Positions 1 to 9,080 of a stretch of DNA of 39,543 bases are shown here, in pieces. Both the position numbers and the translations under genes were made by a program. The stretch is from Methylobacteriaceae bacterium (GTDB lineage: Bacteria; Pseudomonadota; Alphaproteobacteria; Rhizobiales; Beijerinckiaceae). Positions within the stretch are counted from its first letter, which is position 1. Each line of letters starts with the position of its first letter. The stretch lies in contig JAFASC010000313.1 in NCBI GenBank assembly GCA_019244955.1, positions 1 to 39,543 on the forward strand. Reading direction: 5' to 3'. A model generated the notes under the pieces. The model saw only the letters and a list, made by a program, of their open reading frames with translations, was not told the DNA's origin and searched no databases.

Positions 1-987
1 AAGCTGCTCGACGTCGACAAAGTCGATCTCGTCATCTCCGGCTACGCGACGGTGCCCACGGTGGCGGCGATGCCGACCATCATCCAGCGCAACAAGCTGT
101 TCTTCTCGCTCTTCGCGCTCGGGGCCAACAACCAGTTCAACTATCCGCGCTATTTCCAGATCCAGCCGAACGGCCCCGACCCGAACCCCGCCTTCTCCGA
201 GGGCTTTTTCGCGACGGCGGCGAAACTCAACCCGAAGCCGAAGACGGTGGCGATGGCCGGCGCCGACGCGGAGTTCTCGGTCAACGCCATGGAGGGTGCG
301 CGCGAGAACATCAAGAAGATGGGATTCCAGATCGTCTACGACAAAACGTATCCGCCGAACACAATCGACTTCACGCCGATCGTGCGCGCGATGAAGGCGA
401 CTAATCCCGACCTCTTCTTCATCGCGTCCTATCCGCCGGATTCCGCCGGCATGATCCGCGCCGTCAATGAGGTCGGCGTGAAGGCCGCGATGATCGGCGG
501 CAATATGGTCGGCCTGCAATTCGCGGCGCTGAAGGGGCAATTCGGCCAGCTCCTCAACACTTGGGTCAATTACGATTATTTCGTTCCGGCGAAGACAATG
601 CAGTTCCCCGGCATGGACGAGTTCCTCAAGAAGTACCGCGAGCGCGCCGCCTCCGCCGGCGTCGACATCCTCGGTCTCTACATCCCGCCCTTTGCCTATG
701 CCGAGATGGAGATCATCGAGGCCGCGGTGAAGGCGGTCGGCTCGCTCGACGAAGGCAAGCTCGCCGACTACATCCACAAGAACGAGTTCGACACGATCGT
801 CGGCAAGCTCAAATTCGGGCCGAACGGCGAATGGGCGAAGTCGCGCATCCTGATGACGCAGTTCCACGATCTCGCTGGCAACGATCTCGCGCAGTTCAAG
901 GACGATTCGCACACGACGATCCTGTTCCCGGATGCCTACAAGACGGGCGACGTGCGGGTGCCGTTCGACTCGGCGAAGAACAAGTAG
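1..987 (+). CDS. Branched-chain amino acid-type ABC transporter substrate-binding protein (5' truncated by window edge)
   Basis: Frame 1 is open from base 1 (KLLDVDKVDLVISGYATVPT...) to TAG at 985-987. The protein resembles Leu/Ile/Val-binding periplasmic proteins (...FFIASYPPDSAGMIRAVNEVGVKAAMIGGNMVG...). Confidence 0.85.
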   Translation, partial: KLLDVDKVDLVISGYATVPTVAAMPTIIQRNKLFFSLFALGANNQFNYPRYFQIQPNGPDPNPAFSEGFFATAAKLNPKPKTVAMAGADAEFSVNAMEGARENIKKMGFQIVYDKTYPPNTIDFTPIVRAMKATNPDLFFIASYPPDSAGMIRAVNEVGVKAAMIGGNMVGLQFAALKGQFGQLLNTWVNYDYFVPAKTMQFPGMDEFLKKYRERAASAGVDILGLYIPPFAYAEMEIIEAAVKAVGSLDEGKLADYIHKNEFDTIVGKLKFGPNGEWAKSRILMTQFHDLAGNDLAQFKDDSHTTILFPDAYKTGDVRVPFDSAKNK

Positions 988-988
988 C

Positions 989-1133
989 TGTCATTCCCGC
1001 GAAGGGGGGAAGCCAGGAGCAACTCGACCAATCTTCGGATTCCCGATCGCGCATCGAAGCCGGGTGTTCCCGACTTCGGCATGCCGATGCCGACCTCGTA
1101 AACATGCGAGGTCGGGGCGCGTCGGGAATGATA
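989..1133. repeat. MITE/REP-like intergenic palindromic element
   Basis: Terminal inverted repeats TGTCATTCCCGCG (989-1001) and CGTCGGGAATGATA (1120-1133). Internal stem CCGACCTCG/CGAGGTCGG (1090-1098/1107-1115) and 12-bp palindrome TCGGCATGCCGA (1076-1087). Confidence 0.5.
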
Positions 1134-1149
1134 GGCACAGGATTTAGCA

Positions 1150-1455
1150 ATGCCCGCTTATTGGGTCGCGCGCTCAAAAATCAACGATCCCATCGAGTAC
1201 AAGAAATATACAGATCGCGTGCCGGACATCTTGGCCAAATACGGCGGCAAGGTTCTGGCGCGGGGCGGCAAGTATCAGGTAATGGAGGGGCCGCAGAAGT
1301 TCCACCGCTTTGTCGTGATCGAATTTCCGACCTTCGAGCAGGGCGTCGCCTGCTTCACCTCGAAAGAATATGACGAGGCGGCGGCCTTCCGGCGCAGCGG
1401 GGCGGGGGAGGTCGAGACGATCATCGTCGAGGGTGGCGAGGCGACGCCGCCTTGA
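1150..1455 (+). CDS. DUF1330 domain-containing protein
   Basis: 101 aa, MPAYWVARSKINDPIEYKKYTDRVPDILAKYGGKVLARGGKYQVMEG..., a typical DUF1330 pattern. Confidence 0.85.
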   Translation: MPAYWVARSKINDPIEYKKYTDRVPDILAKYGGKVLARGGKYQVMEGPQKFHRFVVIEFPTFEQGVACFTSKEYDEAAAFRRSGAGEVETIIVEGGEATPP

Positions 1456-1460
1456 CGCTA

Positions 1461-1502
1461 CATTTGCAAACAAAGCCGCTGCCCATCCGGGGACGGGCAG
1501 CG
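1461..1502 (-). terminator. Rho-independent terminator downstream of the cold-shock gene
   Basis: Stem CGCTGCCC...GGGCAGCG (1477-1502), followed on the minus strand by the T-rich stretch GCTTTGTTTGCAAATG. Confidence 0.6.
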
Positions 1503-1518
1503 ACGTGTCAGTGCGAGC

Positions 1519-1731
1519 TTACTGGGCGGCGGAGAGGTTGCCGGCCGAAGTCTTGCCCGAGCGCCGGTCGGTGACGAGCTCGTAATTCACCTTCTGGCCT
1601 TCGTTCAGGTTGCGCATACCGGCCTGCTCGACCGCACTGATGTGAACGAACGCGTCCTTACCGCCGTCATCCGGCTGGATGAAGCCATAACCCTTCTCGG
1701 GGTTGAACCATTTTACTGTACCAGTCGCCAT
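1519..1731 (-). CDS. Cold-shock protein (CspA family)
   Basis: MATGTVKWFNPEKGYGFIQPDDGGKDAFVHISAVEQAG..., with RNP1/RNP2 motifs. SD-like GAGGAG upstream of ATG at 1731. Confidence 0.95.
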   Translation of the reverse strand: MATGTVKWFNPEKGYGFIQPDDGGKDAFVHISAVEQAGMRNLNEGQKVNYELVTDRRSGKTSAGNLSAAQ

Positions 1732-1862
1732 AGTCGGCTCCTCATGCGAATAGCAGCCCGTCGGAATGACCGGCCGCGGCGTCGAAATTTCTGGAAGGAG
1801 GAGTCGACCGCGTCGTGGAACGCTTGTGGTCACTTGCACCGACCGAACAGATCGAGACCTCA

Positions 1863-1892
1863 TGCATAGCACAACGCCACGCGCGACGGCAA
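1863..1892 (-). promoter_or_regulatory. Candidate sigma70-like promoter of the cold-shock gene
   Basis: Minus strand TTGCCG, 18 nt spacer, TATGCA. It would give a leader of roughly 125 nt, as is common for csp mRNAs. Motif match only. Confidence 0.25.
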
Positions 1893-1911
1893 CCTGAGGC
1901 GCAGATTCGTG

Positions 1912-2847
1912 CTACGTCGGGCTCTGTTTGAGCAGCTGAAAAAAGCTGCCGTCCCAGCTGCGCAGCGGATTTGGCTCTGCGCCGACCAAGCTCAACCCAG
2001 CCTCGTCTCCGACGCGCTGCAGCCTGTCGCGGCTGGTGCCGAAATCCTCGTCATAAGCGAAATTGAAGATGGCGAGACTACCGCCATCGGTGAGGACGCG
2101 GGCGCATTCGCTTATGTGCTTGTCGGCAAGGCCCGGCCCCGTCGCGACGATGTAGGGAAACGAATCAACGGCGAGAACGAGGTCGAAGCTGCCGTCGGCA
2201 TGGGTGCCGAGATCGTGTCCGCTCGTGACCGCGAGCATGACATTCGGCAAGTCGGCGCAGCGCTCGTGCGCGATGCGAATCATGTTTTTCGAGACGTCGA
2301 TTCCGGTGAACGATGCGACCTCGGGCGCGAGCGCCTGCGCGAAGCGGCCAATGCCGCAGCCGATTTCGAGCACCCGCGTCGGAGGCCCGAGGAGTCCGCG
2401 ACTGTGCAGGAGCGCCGCAAGTTCCTGCGTCGCACCTCCGAGCAGGGTGGAATCGCCGAGCGAGTAGAGCGCTACACTTGCCGTGGGCGACAGTTCCACG
2501 GCCGCGTCGAAAGCCGCCGCCAGGGAAGACGCTTCGACGCTCGGCGGCCGCGCCGTATCGCCATGCAGGATGGCAAGAACATCGCGCATCGTGTCGAATG
2601 ATGCGGCCTCGCGCGAAAGCAGATCGTTCGCGCAGCGCAGTCGTCGTGCACCGTCCCGATCTCCTCTCGCCTGGCTTTCGGATTCGGCGCGCGACAGCAG
2701 CGACCCGATTCTGCCGGTGCCGCCAAGCGCCAGAAACAGGCGCGTGAGAACGATGGCAGCCTCGAGCCTGCCGCTCAGCGCTGCGTCCAAGGTCTCTCGG
2801 ACGCCAGCGGGATATTCGGCGAGCCAGTCAGGAGGCGAGTTCGACAT
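1912..2847 (-). CDS. Class I SAM-dependent methyltransferase
   Basis: Motif I VLEIGCGIGRFAQALAPEVASFTGIDVSKNMI. Start at MSNSPPDWL overlaps the upstream CDS by 20 bp. Confidence 0.85.
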   Translation of the reverse strand: MSNSPPDWLAEYPAGVRETLDAALSGRLEAAIVLTRLFLALGGTGRIGSLLSRAESESQARGDRDGARRLRCANDLLSREAASFDTMRDVLAILHGDTARPPSVEASSLAAAFDAAVELSPTASVALYSLGDSTLLGGATQELAALLHSRGLLGPPTRVLEIGCGIGRFAQALAPEVASFTGIDVSKNMIRIAHERCADLPNVMLAVTSGHDLGTHADGSFDLVLAVDSFPYIVATGPGLADKHISECARVLTDGGSLAIFNFAYDEDFGTSRDRLQRVGDEAGLSLVGAEPNPLRSWDGSFFQLLKQSPT

Positions 2848-3829
2848 GAGCCTGTGGCACAAATGAAAGCGACAGAAGGCGCCGGTCTCGCGCGCCCCAG
2901 TAATATTTGTACGGCTCGGCGCCGCGCAGAAAGTCGAACGTATGTGCGCCCTCATCGGCAGCGCAGCGCATCGCGTGTCCGATCAGTATTGTCCCGGGGC
3001 TTTCGAAGGCGAATTCTGGATCGAAGCCGCCGAGATAGTAGCTCGCGCGCCCGCGATGCAAGAACCCGAGATAGCCGCCGATCAGCCGGTTTTCGCAAGC
3101 CATGGAATAGGCGCGAACGACGCCCTCCTGCGCAAGCGCGACGAAGGCTTCCCTGAAGAACGGAAGCACGCGCGCGTCCTGATCGAGGCCCGCATGCCCG
3201 ACTTGCCGCTGCCGCGCGCCGTGAACCCGCGTGAGCGCGGGCACGAAATTCAGCAGCTCGTCGGGCAAGATTTCGGCGATAGCGCAGCCGCGCCGGCGCG
3301 CGCGATTTTCCGCTGTGCGTAGGTTCTGTCGCTGATGGGCGGGCACGTTCTTGAGCGGATTGTCGGCAGGCCCGAGAGCGAGCTCCGGCGAGGGCTGTCC
3401 TGGGCGCTTGCTGGCTAAATCTTCATTCAGGGCGAGCCCGAGCACCGATGCGTTCGGCGCAACATCGGGGAAGCAGATTTCATCGGCATCGGCGGCTCGC
3501 GCGATCTGCGCCTGCAGCGAATGACGCGCGTCGTGGTTGGCGTCGTCTGCGAGCAGAACGTCGAGACAGTCGCTGAGGGAAACACCGAGAGGCAGCAAAC
3601 ACCGGCTGCCCGCCTCGCGATATAGCGGCGCAATCGCAACCAGCTCTTCGCCGCGCCAAAGCGCGATGCATGTGAGCTGTCCCGGCGCGAAATATCGCCA
3701 CCACGCGATGAGCCAGCCTGGAGATTGAAATACCGTTGCCGCACCGGCGCGGCGCCACAATGCCCGCCAAGCGCTACGCAGATCTTCCATCTGCTCAAGC
3801 GTCGTAAGTGTCTTCGCGACAAAGCTCAC
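2828..3829 (-). CDS. GNAT-family N-acyltransferase (CelD/BcsL-like)
   Basis: LRSAWRALWRRAGAATVFQSPGWLIAWWRYF... and GGYLGFLHRGRASYYLGGFDPEFAFESPGTILIGHAMRCAADEGAHTFDFLRGAEPYKYYW are typical of the CelD-like acetyltransferase group. GTG start in a GTGA overlap. Confidence 0.8.
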   Translation of the reverse strand: MSFVAKTLTTLEQMEDLRSAWRALWRRAGAATVFQSPGWLIAWWRYFAPGQLTCIALWRGEELVAIAPLYREAGSRCLLPLGVSLSDCLDVLLADDANHDARHSLQAQIARAADADEICFPDVAPNASVLGLALNEDLASKRPGQPSPELALGPADNPLKNVPAHQRQNLRTAENRARRRGCAIAEILPDELLNFVPALTRVHGARQRQVGHAGLDQDARVLPFFREAFVALAQEGVVRAYSMACENRLIGGYLGFLHRGRASYYLGGFDPEFAFESPGTILIGHAMRCAADEGAHTFDFLRGAEPYKYYWGARDRRLLSLSFVPQAHVELAS

Positions 3830-4899
3830 GAGGCGACTCGCTCAGAATATCGGCGCTGCTGGGAGCGCCCGCCGAGCCGCTCATAGAGCGCGATATAGTC
3901 GCGCCCCATGCGTGCGGCACTGAAACGCCGGCGCGCGGTTTCGGCGCAGGCGGCCGCCGCAAACGCGTCCGCTCTCGCGATCGCCGCCGCCATCTCGTCG
4001 GCATCGTCGACGAGCACGCCTGTAACGGCTTCGTCGATGATTTCCGACAATGCCCCCCGACGAAATCCGATCACCGGCGTGCCGCAGGCGAAAGCCTCCA
4101 TCGCGACCAGCGAACTCGTTTCCGCAATCAGCGACGGCACGAGCAGGCATCGCGCCGACTGCAGAAGGTCGCGTTTGCGCGCAAATCCGATCGGCCCGAT
4201 AAAGACTCGCCTGGCATCGAGACGAGGCCGTATCTCCTCCGCGAAATACCGCTCGTGATCGGCGTATGGAAAGACCTCTCCGGCAATGACGAGATCGGCA
4301 TCCGCTTTCTTCGCCGCCTCGATTGCAAGGTGGACGCCCTTTTCCGGACAAATGCGCGCGAGCACGAGTGTGTGGACGCGGCGCCCTTGTAGATTCGGCC
4401 GCAACCGCTCGACATCGACGCCATTGAGGATGGGCGCCAGCAGATTTGGTATCTCTGGGCAGGACCCGTGCTGCGTCTGCGACACGCAATTGAAATATGT
4501 ACCGGCACGCTCGGATGTCAGCGCCGCCGCGCTATATGCAAACGGCGCCAGATGCAGGGTGACGAGCGCAGGAACGCCCTCGGACGGCAGGTAGCGGTCG
4601 AAATCCAGGCCGTGAAAGTGCAAGACGTCGACACCAAATCGTGAAATGGCGCCGTCGATCGCTTCTCTGTGATTGGCATGCGCGCCGGCGCGCGCATGAG
4701 GATCGTCCGCGCGTCTGGTACCCGGTACCGGGATCAAATCACCGGCGACCTTCGAGCCTTCGCGCGCGACGACAATGGAACGATGGCCGGCGCGCATCAC
4801 CGCCGCGTCGCAGGCGGCAAGTATCTGCTCGGCGCCTCCGACGCTGTCGCGGCTGACGCGTGCGAACGGAAACGCGACCTGCAGGATGGTGAGCGGCAT
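3826..4899 (-). CDS. Glycosyltransferase family 4
   Basis: RICPEKGVHLAIEAAKKADADLVIAGEVF... and ETSSLVAMEAFACGTPVIGFRRGALSEIIDEAVTGVLVDD, the GT4 E-X7-E region. Confidence 0.88.
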   Translation of the reverse strand: MPLTILQVAFPFARVSRDSVGGAEQILAACDAAVMRAGHRSIVVAREGSKVAGDLIPVPGTRRADDPHARAGAHANHREAIDGAISRFGVDVLHFHGLDFDRYLPSEGVPALVTLHLAPFAYSAAALTSERAGTYFNCVSQTQHGSCPEIPNLLAPILNGVDVERLRPNLQGRRVHTLVLARICPEKGVHLAIEAAKKADADLVIAGEVFPYADHERYFAEEIRPRLDARRVFIGPIGFARKRDLLQSARCLLVPSLIAETSSLVAMEAFACGTPVIGFRRGALSEIIDEAVTGVLVDDADEMAAAIARADAFAAAACAETARRRFSAARMGRDYIALYERLGGRSQQRRYSERVAS

Positions 4900-4903
4900 G
4901 CCG

Positions 4904-5815
4904 CTACTCCGCGGCGGCCGAAATTTTCCGGCGCGCATAGCGCGCGATCATTGCCGCGCAGAACTCGCCGAATTCTTCGGGAACGAGCGGCGCGCTCGTG
5001 TGATGCGGCGCGATGCCGCGATCTTCGGGCGTGAAGCAGAAGGTGACCGTCACGTCGAAATCGGCAAGCGCTTCCATCTGCCGATCAAACCAATCGAGCG
5101 CGCCCGGGCGGAAATAATCGGCCCAGGAAAGGCCGGTGCGCAAATACGTGACGCCGAGTTCCTTCATCAACGCCACGGAAGAATCGAGCCGCGGGTCCTC
5201 GAAATGAAACCACTGGCACAAACCGAGTTGCGGCGTGAAGCGCCGTAACGTGTCGAATGCCGGTTTGCGTGTGCCGTTCTCGCGCAATAGCCCCATGTAA
5301 AAATGCCGGTAATACGATGAGCCCTCCGCCTCTTTGTGTCGCGTCGTCGCGCCCCACGCCTGCGGCAGATCGCACAGCGAATACCAATGGATGCGCGGCA
5401 CGCAGCCGATCAACAATTCGGCCGTGCGCGCCAAGCCCCAATCCTGTACTTCCTCGGCGCCGAAACTCGATACACCGACTTCGGAAACCCAGATCGGCTT
5501 GTCGGTGACGGCACGAATCTCCTCGATCTTCTTCGGCCAGTCCTTCAGCGGCCAGAGGTTCCAGTCGAGCGGGAAGCCATGCACCGCGACGACGTCGATG
5601 TCTTCTAGGGCGCCCTTGCCGGCGAGGTTCTGCACGAACAGCGGATCGATTGGCGACATGCCGCCAAGCACGCAGGGCACGTCGGGATTGGCCTTGCGGA
5701 TCGCGCCGGCAGCAACGCGCAGCATTTCCGCAAACTTGTCCCAGCCGGGATCGATCTCTGGGTCCCAGTGCGATTTGTTGTTGGGTTCGTTCCAGATCAT
5801 CGCCGCTTCGATCAT
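4904..5815 (-). CDS. Beta-xylosidase-like clan GH-A glycoside hydrolase, apparently circularly permuted
   Basis: Acid/base motif WNEPNN at residues 8-13 and nucleophile-like PIWVSEVG (E112). Barrel-start-like segment (LGVTYLRTGLSWADYFRPG...VTVTFCFTPEDRG) lies at the C-terminus. ATGA overlap with the upstream CDS. Confidence 0.75.
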   Translation of the reverse strand: MIEAAMIWNEPNNKSHWDPEIDPGWDKFAEMLRVAAGAIRKANPDVPCVLGGMSPIDPLFVQNLAGKGALEDIDVVAVHGFPLDWNLWPLKDWPKKIEEIRAVTDKPIWVSEVGVSSFGAEEVQDWGLARTAELLIGCVPRIHWYSLCDLPQAWGATTRHKEAEGSSYYRHFYMGLLRENGTRKPAFDTLRRFTPQLGLCQWFHFEDPRLDSSVALMKELGVTYLRTGLSWADYFRPGALDWFDRQMEALADFDVTVTFCFTPEDRGIAPHHTSAPLVPEEFGEFCAAMIARYARRKISAAAE

Positions 5816-6585
5816 CGCGCGGTCCCCCTTGGCGGATAGACCGCGCCGTCTTCCGGCTGCGGCCCGCAGCGGCAGATATAGACTTCTTCCTCGGGATGCG
5901 CCTCGATCGCGAAGCCGGCACTGCGCAGCATCGCTTCTGCCGCGCCGCGATTGGGAACGAACCAGTTGGTCGGATCGTGCGCATAGCGCTTTTCGATGAA
6001 GTGCAGCTTTGGGTATTCAGGCCGGTCGAAAATACCCGTCTCGGTGAACGGATAATCGTCGGCGAATTCTGCCACATCACTGCTGCCGCGCTGCATCGAC
6101 TGAAACACCAGCATGTCGGCCGCCGCATGAGCGCGAATCAAATCCAAGGCGAGCAGGGGATGACGCAGGTGATACAATACGCCCATGAAAATCACGACAT
6201 CGAAGCGCTCGCCAAGTTGGGCGACATCGTAGACGGACAACTGGTGAAATTCGATCTCGAACCCGAGCACGTCGGCGGCAAACCGCGCTTGTGCGAGGTA
6301 ATCGGGGTCGTGATCGATGCCGACGACGTGGGCCGCACCGCGCCGCTTCATCTCGATGGAATAGAAGCCGCCGTTGCAGCCGATGTCGAGCACACTTTTG
6401 CCGGAGAGATCGGCGGGGATCGCGTCGGCAAAGCGGCGCCATTTCATGGCGGGATAGTCGCCGAGCGGATGATCGGGCGCGGTCCAAACGCCATTCAAGT
6501 TCATGTTGTGGAACCACGGGCCAAGCGCTTTGATGCGCTCGCTGGTCCGATCGGCGTCCAAGAGACCGGTCGCCGCCGCGTTCAC
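5812..6585 (-). CDS. SAM-dependent methyltransferase (TIGR04290-like)
   Basis: SGKSVLDIGCNGGFYSIEMKRRGAAHVVGIDHDPDYLAQARFAADVLG...VIFMGVLYHLRHPLLALDLI. GTG start in a GTGA overlap. Confidence 0.85.
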   Translation of the reverse strand: MNAAATGLLDADRTSERIKALGPWFHNMNLNGVWTAPDHPLGDYPAMKWRRFADAIPADLSGKSVLDIGCNGGFYSIEMKRRGAAHVVGIDHDPDYLAQARFAADVLGFEIEFHQLSVYDVAQLGERFDVVIFMGVLYHLRHPLLALDLIRAHAAADMLVFQSMQRGSSDVAEFADDYPFTETGIFDRPEYPKLHFIEKRYAHDPTNWFVPNRGAAEAMLRSAGFAIEAHPEEEVYICRCGPQPEDGAVYPPRGTAR

Positions 6586-7385
6586 TTTCGTCCCCCCGCG
6601 TGTTCGAGGAGCTTTTCGACAAAGCCCGAATCCCGACCGCGCGGCGCGGCATCCGTTCCCATGCGCTCGAGCAATTGGATCGCTGCGCGATAGCCGCCGA
6701 GCGTGCCCACGTCGACATAGTCGGTGCCGGCCTTCACGCCATGGGCGACGCCGCCATTTTCGAGGTAGGCGTTGATCAGCGTGCCGAAATATTCGTCCCT
6801 CCCGGCGCGCTCTTCCCAGAGGCGGTGTAGCGCGTGAAAAGTGCCGCCCGGCATTTTAAATGCGCCCCAAACCCAGTGCGAACGCGGACGTGCCGCTTTG
6901 ACCTCAATTGTCTGAACGCGACCGTCGCGCTCCGTCGAGACCGAGTCGAAAACGTCCGGGTTTTCGACCGGAAAAAGCAGCAGCGACAGCCGATCATCCG
7001 CGAGTTCGCGAAGCGCACGGTCAGGAAACCAGATCGTGTCGGGCAAACCTACGACAACGCTTTCGCCATTCTCGCGAGTGATCAGAGGCGCGGCGCGAAA
7101 CAGCGCGTCGCACAATCCCGCGGGCCGCGGCTGCACGACGTAAGCAATCGCGGCGCCGGCATAACTCGCACCGAAATATTCCATGATGTCGGACTTGCCC
7201 GGCGAGATCACAAAGCAGATTTTGTCCGCGCCGGCGAGCACCATGCGTTCCAGAAGGTACTCGCTGACCGCGCACGGCCGCTCCACGCCGGATTCGAGGC
7301 GGCTGCCGACCGGCAGCAGCTCCTTTGAAAACGCCAGCGGCTGAATGCGGCTGCCTTTACCCGCGGCCGGAACGATGCCCCACAT
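6582..7385 (-). CDS. Sugar-1-phosphate nucleotidyltransferase
   Basis: MWGIVPAAGKGSRIQPLAFSKELLPVG..., the NTP-transferase signature. ATG at 7385; an alternative ATG at 7403 is possible. Confidence 0.85.
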   Translation of the reverse strand: MWGIVPAAGKGSRIQPLAFSKELLPVGSRLESGVERPCAVSEYLLERMVLAGADKICFVISPGKSDIMEYFGASYAGAAIAYVVQPRPAGLCDALFRAAPLITRENGESVVVGLPDTIWFPDRALRELADDRLSLLLFPVENPDVFDSVSTERDGRVQTIEVKAARPRSHWVWGAFKMPGGTFHALHRLWEERAGRDEYFGTLINAYLENGGVAHGVKAGTDYVDVGTLGGYRAAIQLLERMGTDAAPRGRDSGFVEKLLEHAGGRK

Positions 7386-7386
7386 C

Positions 7387-8487
7387 TCACGCACCTTCCG
7401 CATGCGCCAAGCGCGGCGCAGGGGCCGCGCGCGCCGCCTCGACATGGCGTTCGAATTCGGTAAGGCGCGCCGCGCTCGTGTGCTCGGCAAGCACGCGCTC
7501 GCGCGCGGCCCGCCCGATGCGTTGCTTTGCCGCCTCCTCGAGATCGAGCGCGGCCAGCGCGTCTTCGATCGTGCGCACGACAAGTGTCTCCGACCCGGGC
7601 GCGAGAAAATGGTCGAGTCCGTCGAACCAGTCGGAGACGATCGGCGTGCCGCAGGCAGCCGCTTCAAACAGCCGCCCTGAGGGGCACCATCCGTTCGCCG
7701 CCATGTCGGCGCGAGTGATGTTCAACGTCAGCGCCGATGAGGAGAAGAAGGCGGAATGTTCGGACGGCGGCAGATGGCGGACGAAGTAGATGTTGTCGGT
7801 CCAAGGAAAATCGAGCGGATACTGCGCACCCGCGATCATGAATTTGCTCTGCGGGCGCAGGCGCGCGGGTTCGACAAAGAACGTATCCAGCGCATTCTGG
7901 CGGTCCGCCGCGTAAGTGCCGAGATAAGAAAAATCGCTCGTATAGTGCGGATTCGGCGTGGTGCGATGGTGCTGATCGGGATCGACGTGGCCATAGAGCG
8001 GCGCGACGCGTCGAGCCCCGAGCTGATTGCGCAGGTCGTCCAGCACCGGGCCACCGGTGAAACTCAGCACAAGGTCGAAATCGCCAAGTTTGCGCGGCCC
8101 GATATAGGTCGTCTCCTCGCCGCGCGCGAGCCTTGCCAAGGTGACCGGCGTATCTAGATCGTAGAAAACCGAAACGGCACTCGGGCAATCGCAGACGAGG
8201 GCGCTCGCCGCAATTCCGTCGGGGCAGTAGGACGAGACGATCGCCACGTCGGCATCGGCCAGGGCGCGAGCGGCCTCAGCGCGAACGCTCTGCCAATCCT
8301 CAAAGAGCACTGTCTCCCCGTATTGCGGATAGGGGTCGCGGTTCATCGCGTAATAGGGCGTGTCGCGTTCGAAGAAGACGAAGCGGTAACCGCGCTGCGC
8401 ACAGGCATGGGCGAATCCCCGCCACAGCGTCGCATGGCCGTTCCCCCATGAGGACGAAATCGTCAAACCGAACACGACGATTTTCAT
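7387..8487 (-). CDS. CgeB-like glycosyltransferase (paralog A)
   Basis: [51 protein letters not shown]...GRLFEAAACGTPIVSDWFDGLDHFLAPGSE. ATGA overlap upstream. Confidence 0.82.
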   Translation of the reverse strand: MKIVVFGLTISSSWGNGHATLWRGFAHACAQRGYRFVFFERDTPYYAMNRDPYPQYGETVLFEDWQSVRAEAARALADADVAIVSSYCPDGIAASALVCDCPSAVSVFYDLDTPVTLARLARGEETTYIGPRKLGDFDLVLSFTGGPVLDDLRNQLGARRVAPLYGHVDPDQHHRTTPNPHYTSDFSYLGTYAADRQNALDTFFVEPARLRPQSKFMIAGAQYPLDFPWTDNIYFVRHLPPSEHSAFFSSSALTLNITRADMAANGWCPSGRLFEAAACGTPIVSDWFDGLDHFLAPGSETLVVRTIEDALAALDLEEAAKQRIGRAARERVLAEHTSAARLTEFERHVEAARAAPAPRLAHAEGA

Positions 8488-9080
8488 GCACCGGTCTCGT
8501 TCAGGGCGACGAGCTTGGCGCCCCAATCGCCGATAATCAACGTCGAGATCGACCCAGGCGCGATCTCGATCCGCGAAAACAGCTCGAGCGACATGCCGAT
8601 GTGGAAGAGAATGGCCGCCTTTATCACGTCGGAATGGCTCACGAGAACGAGCCGCGCGCTTTGATGAAGCGCGCGCAGCCGCTCGAGATAACCCACCACG
8701 CGCGCCTGCACTTCGACCATCATCTCCCCGGCCGGCGGACGCGTCACCGAGCGCGCCTCGTTCCAGTCCTTCCAGCGCCGATCGGCATGCAATTCCTCGA
8801 AGGCTTTACCCGTCCACTTGCCGCTATCGATCTCCTGCAAGGCTTCGGCGTCCGCGAGCGGACAGCCGGTCTCTTCAGCAATGATGTCGGCGGTCTGCCG
8901 TGCGCGTTCCAGCGGACTGGAAAAGATGCGCAATGGCTGCAGCGCCGCGAGCCGCCGTCCGGCAGCCCGCGCCTGCTCTTTGCCGTTGGCGTTCAGCACC
9001 ACGCCCGGCATCCGCCCGCACAGCGTGCGATCGACCAGATCGTGCTCGCCGTGGCGGACAAAATAGAACGTGGTGCTCAC
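8484..9080 (-). CDS. Histidine phosphatase family protein
   Basis: [36 protein letters not shown] motif; [25 protein letters not shown] overlap upstream. Confidence 0.9.
   Translation of the reverse strand: MSTTFYFVRHGEHDLVDRTLCGRMPGVVLNANGKEQARAAGRRLAALQPLRIFSSPLERARQTADIIAEETGCPLADAEALQEIDSGKWTGKAFEELHADRRWKDWNEARSVTRPPAGEMMVEVQARVVGYLERLRALHQSARLVLVSHSDVIKAAILFHIGMSLELFSRIEIAPGSISTLIIGDWGAKLVALNETGA

Noticed and set aside
4711-4730. Tandem GGTACC palindromes (GGTACCCGGTACCGGG)
   Set aside because: Lies inside the GT4 CDS and is explained by coding sequence; no surrounding repeat structure.
5085-6128. 347-aa minus-strand ORF in another frame that could supply an N-terminus to the permuted hydrolase
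   Set aside because: Out of frame, Arg-rich shadow of the methyltransferase/GH region, with no barrel-like sequence. I considered a frameshift and dismissed it because the missing segment is present at the C-terminus.
5650-6693. 347-aa plus-strand ORF opposite the GH and methyltransferase genes
   Set aside because: Antisense to two coupled genes with clear motifs; translation has no family-like pattern.
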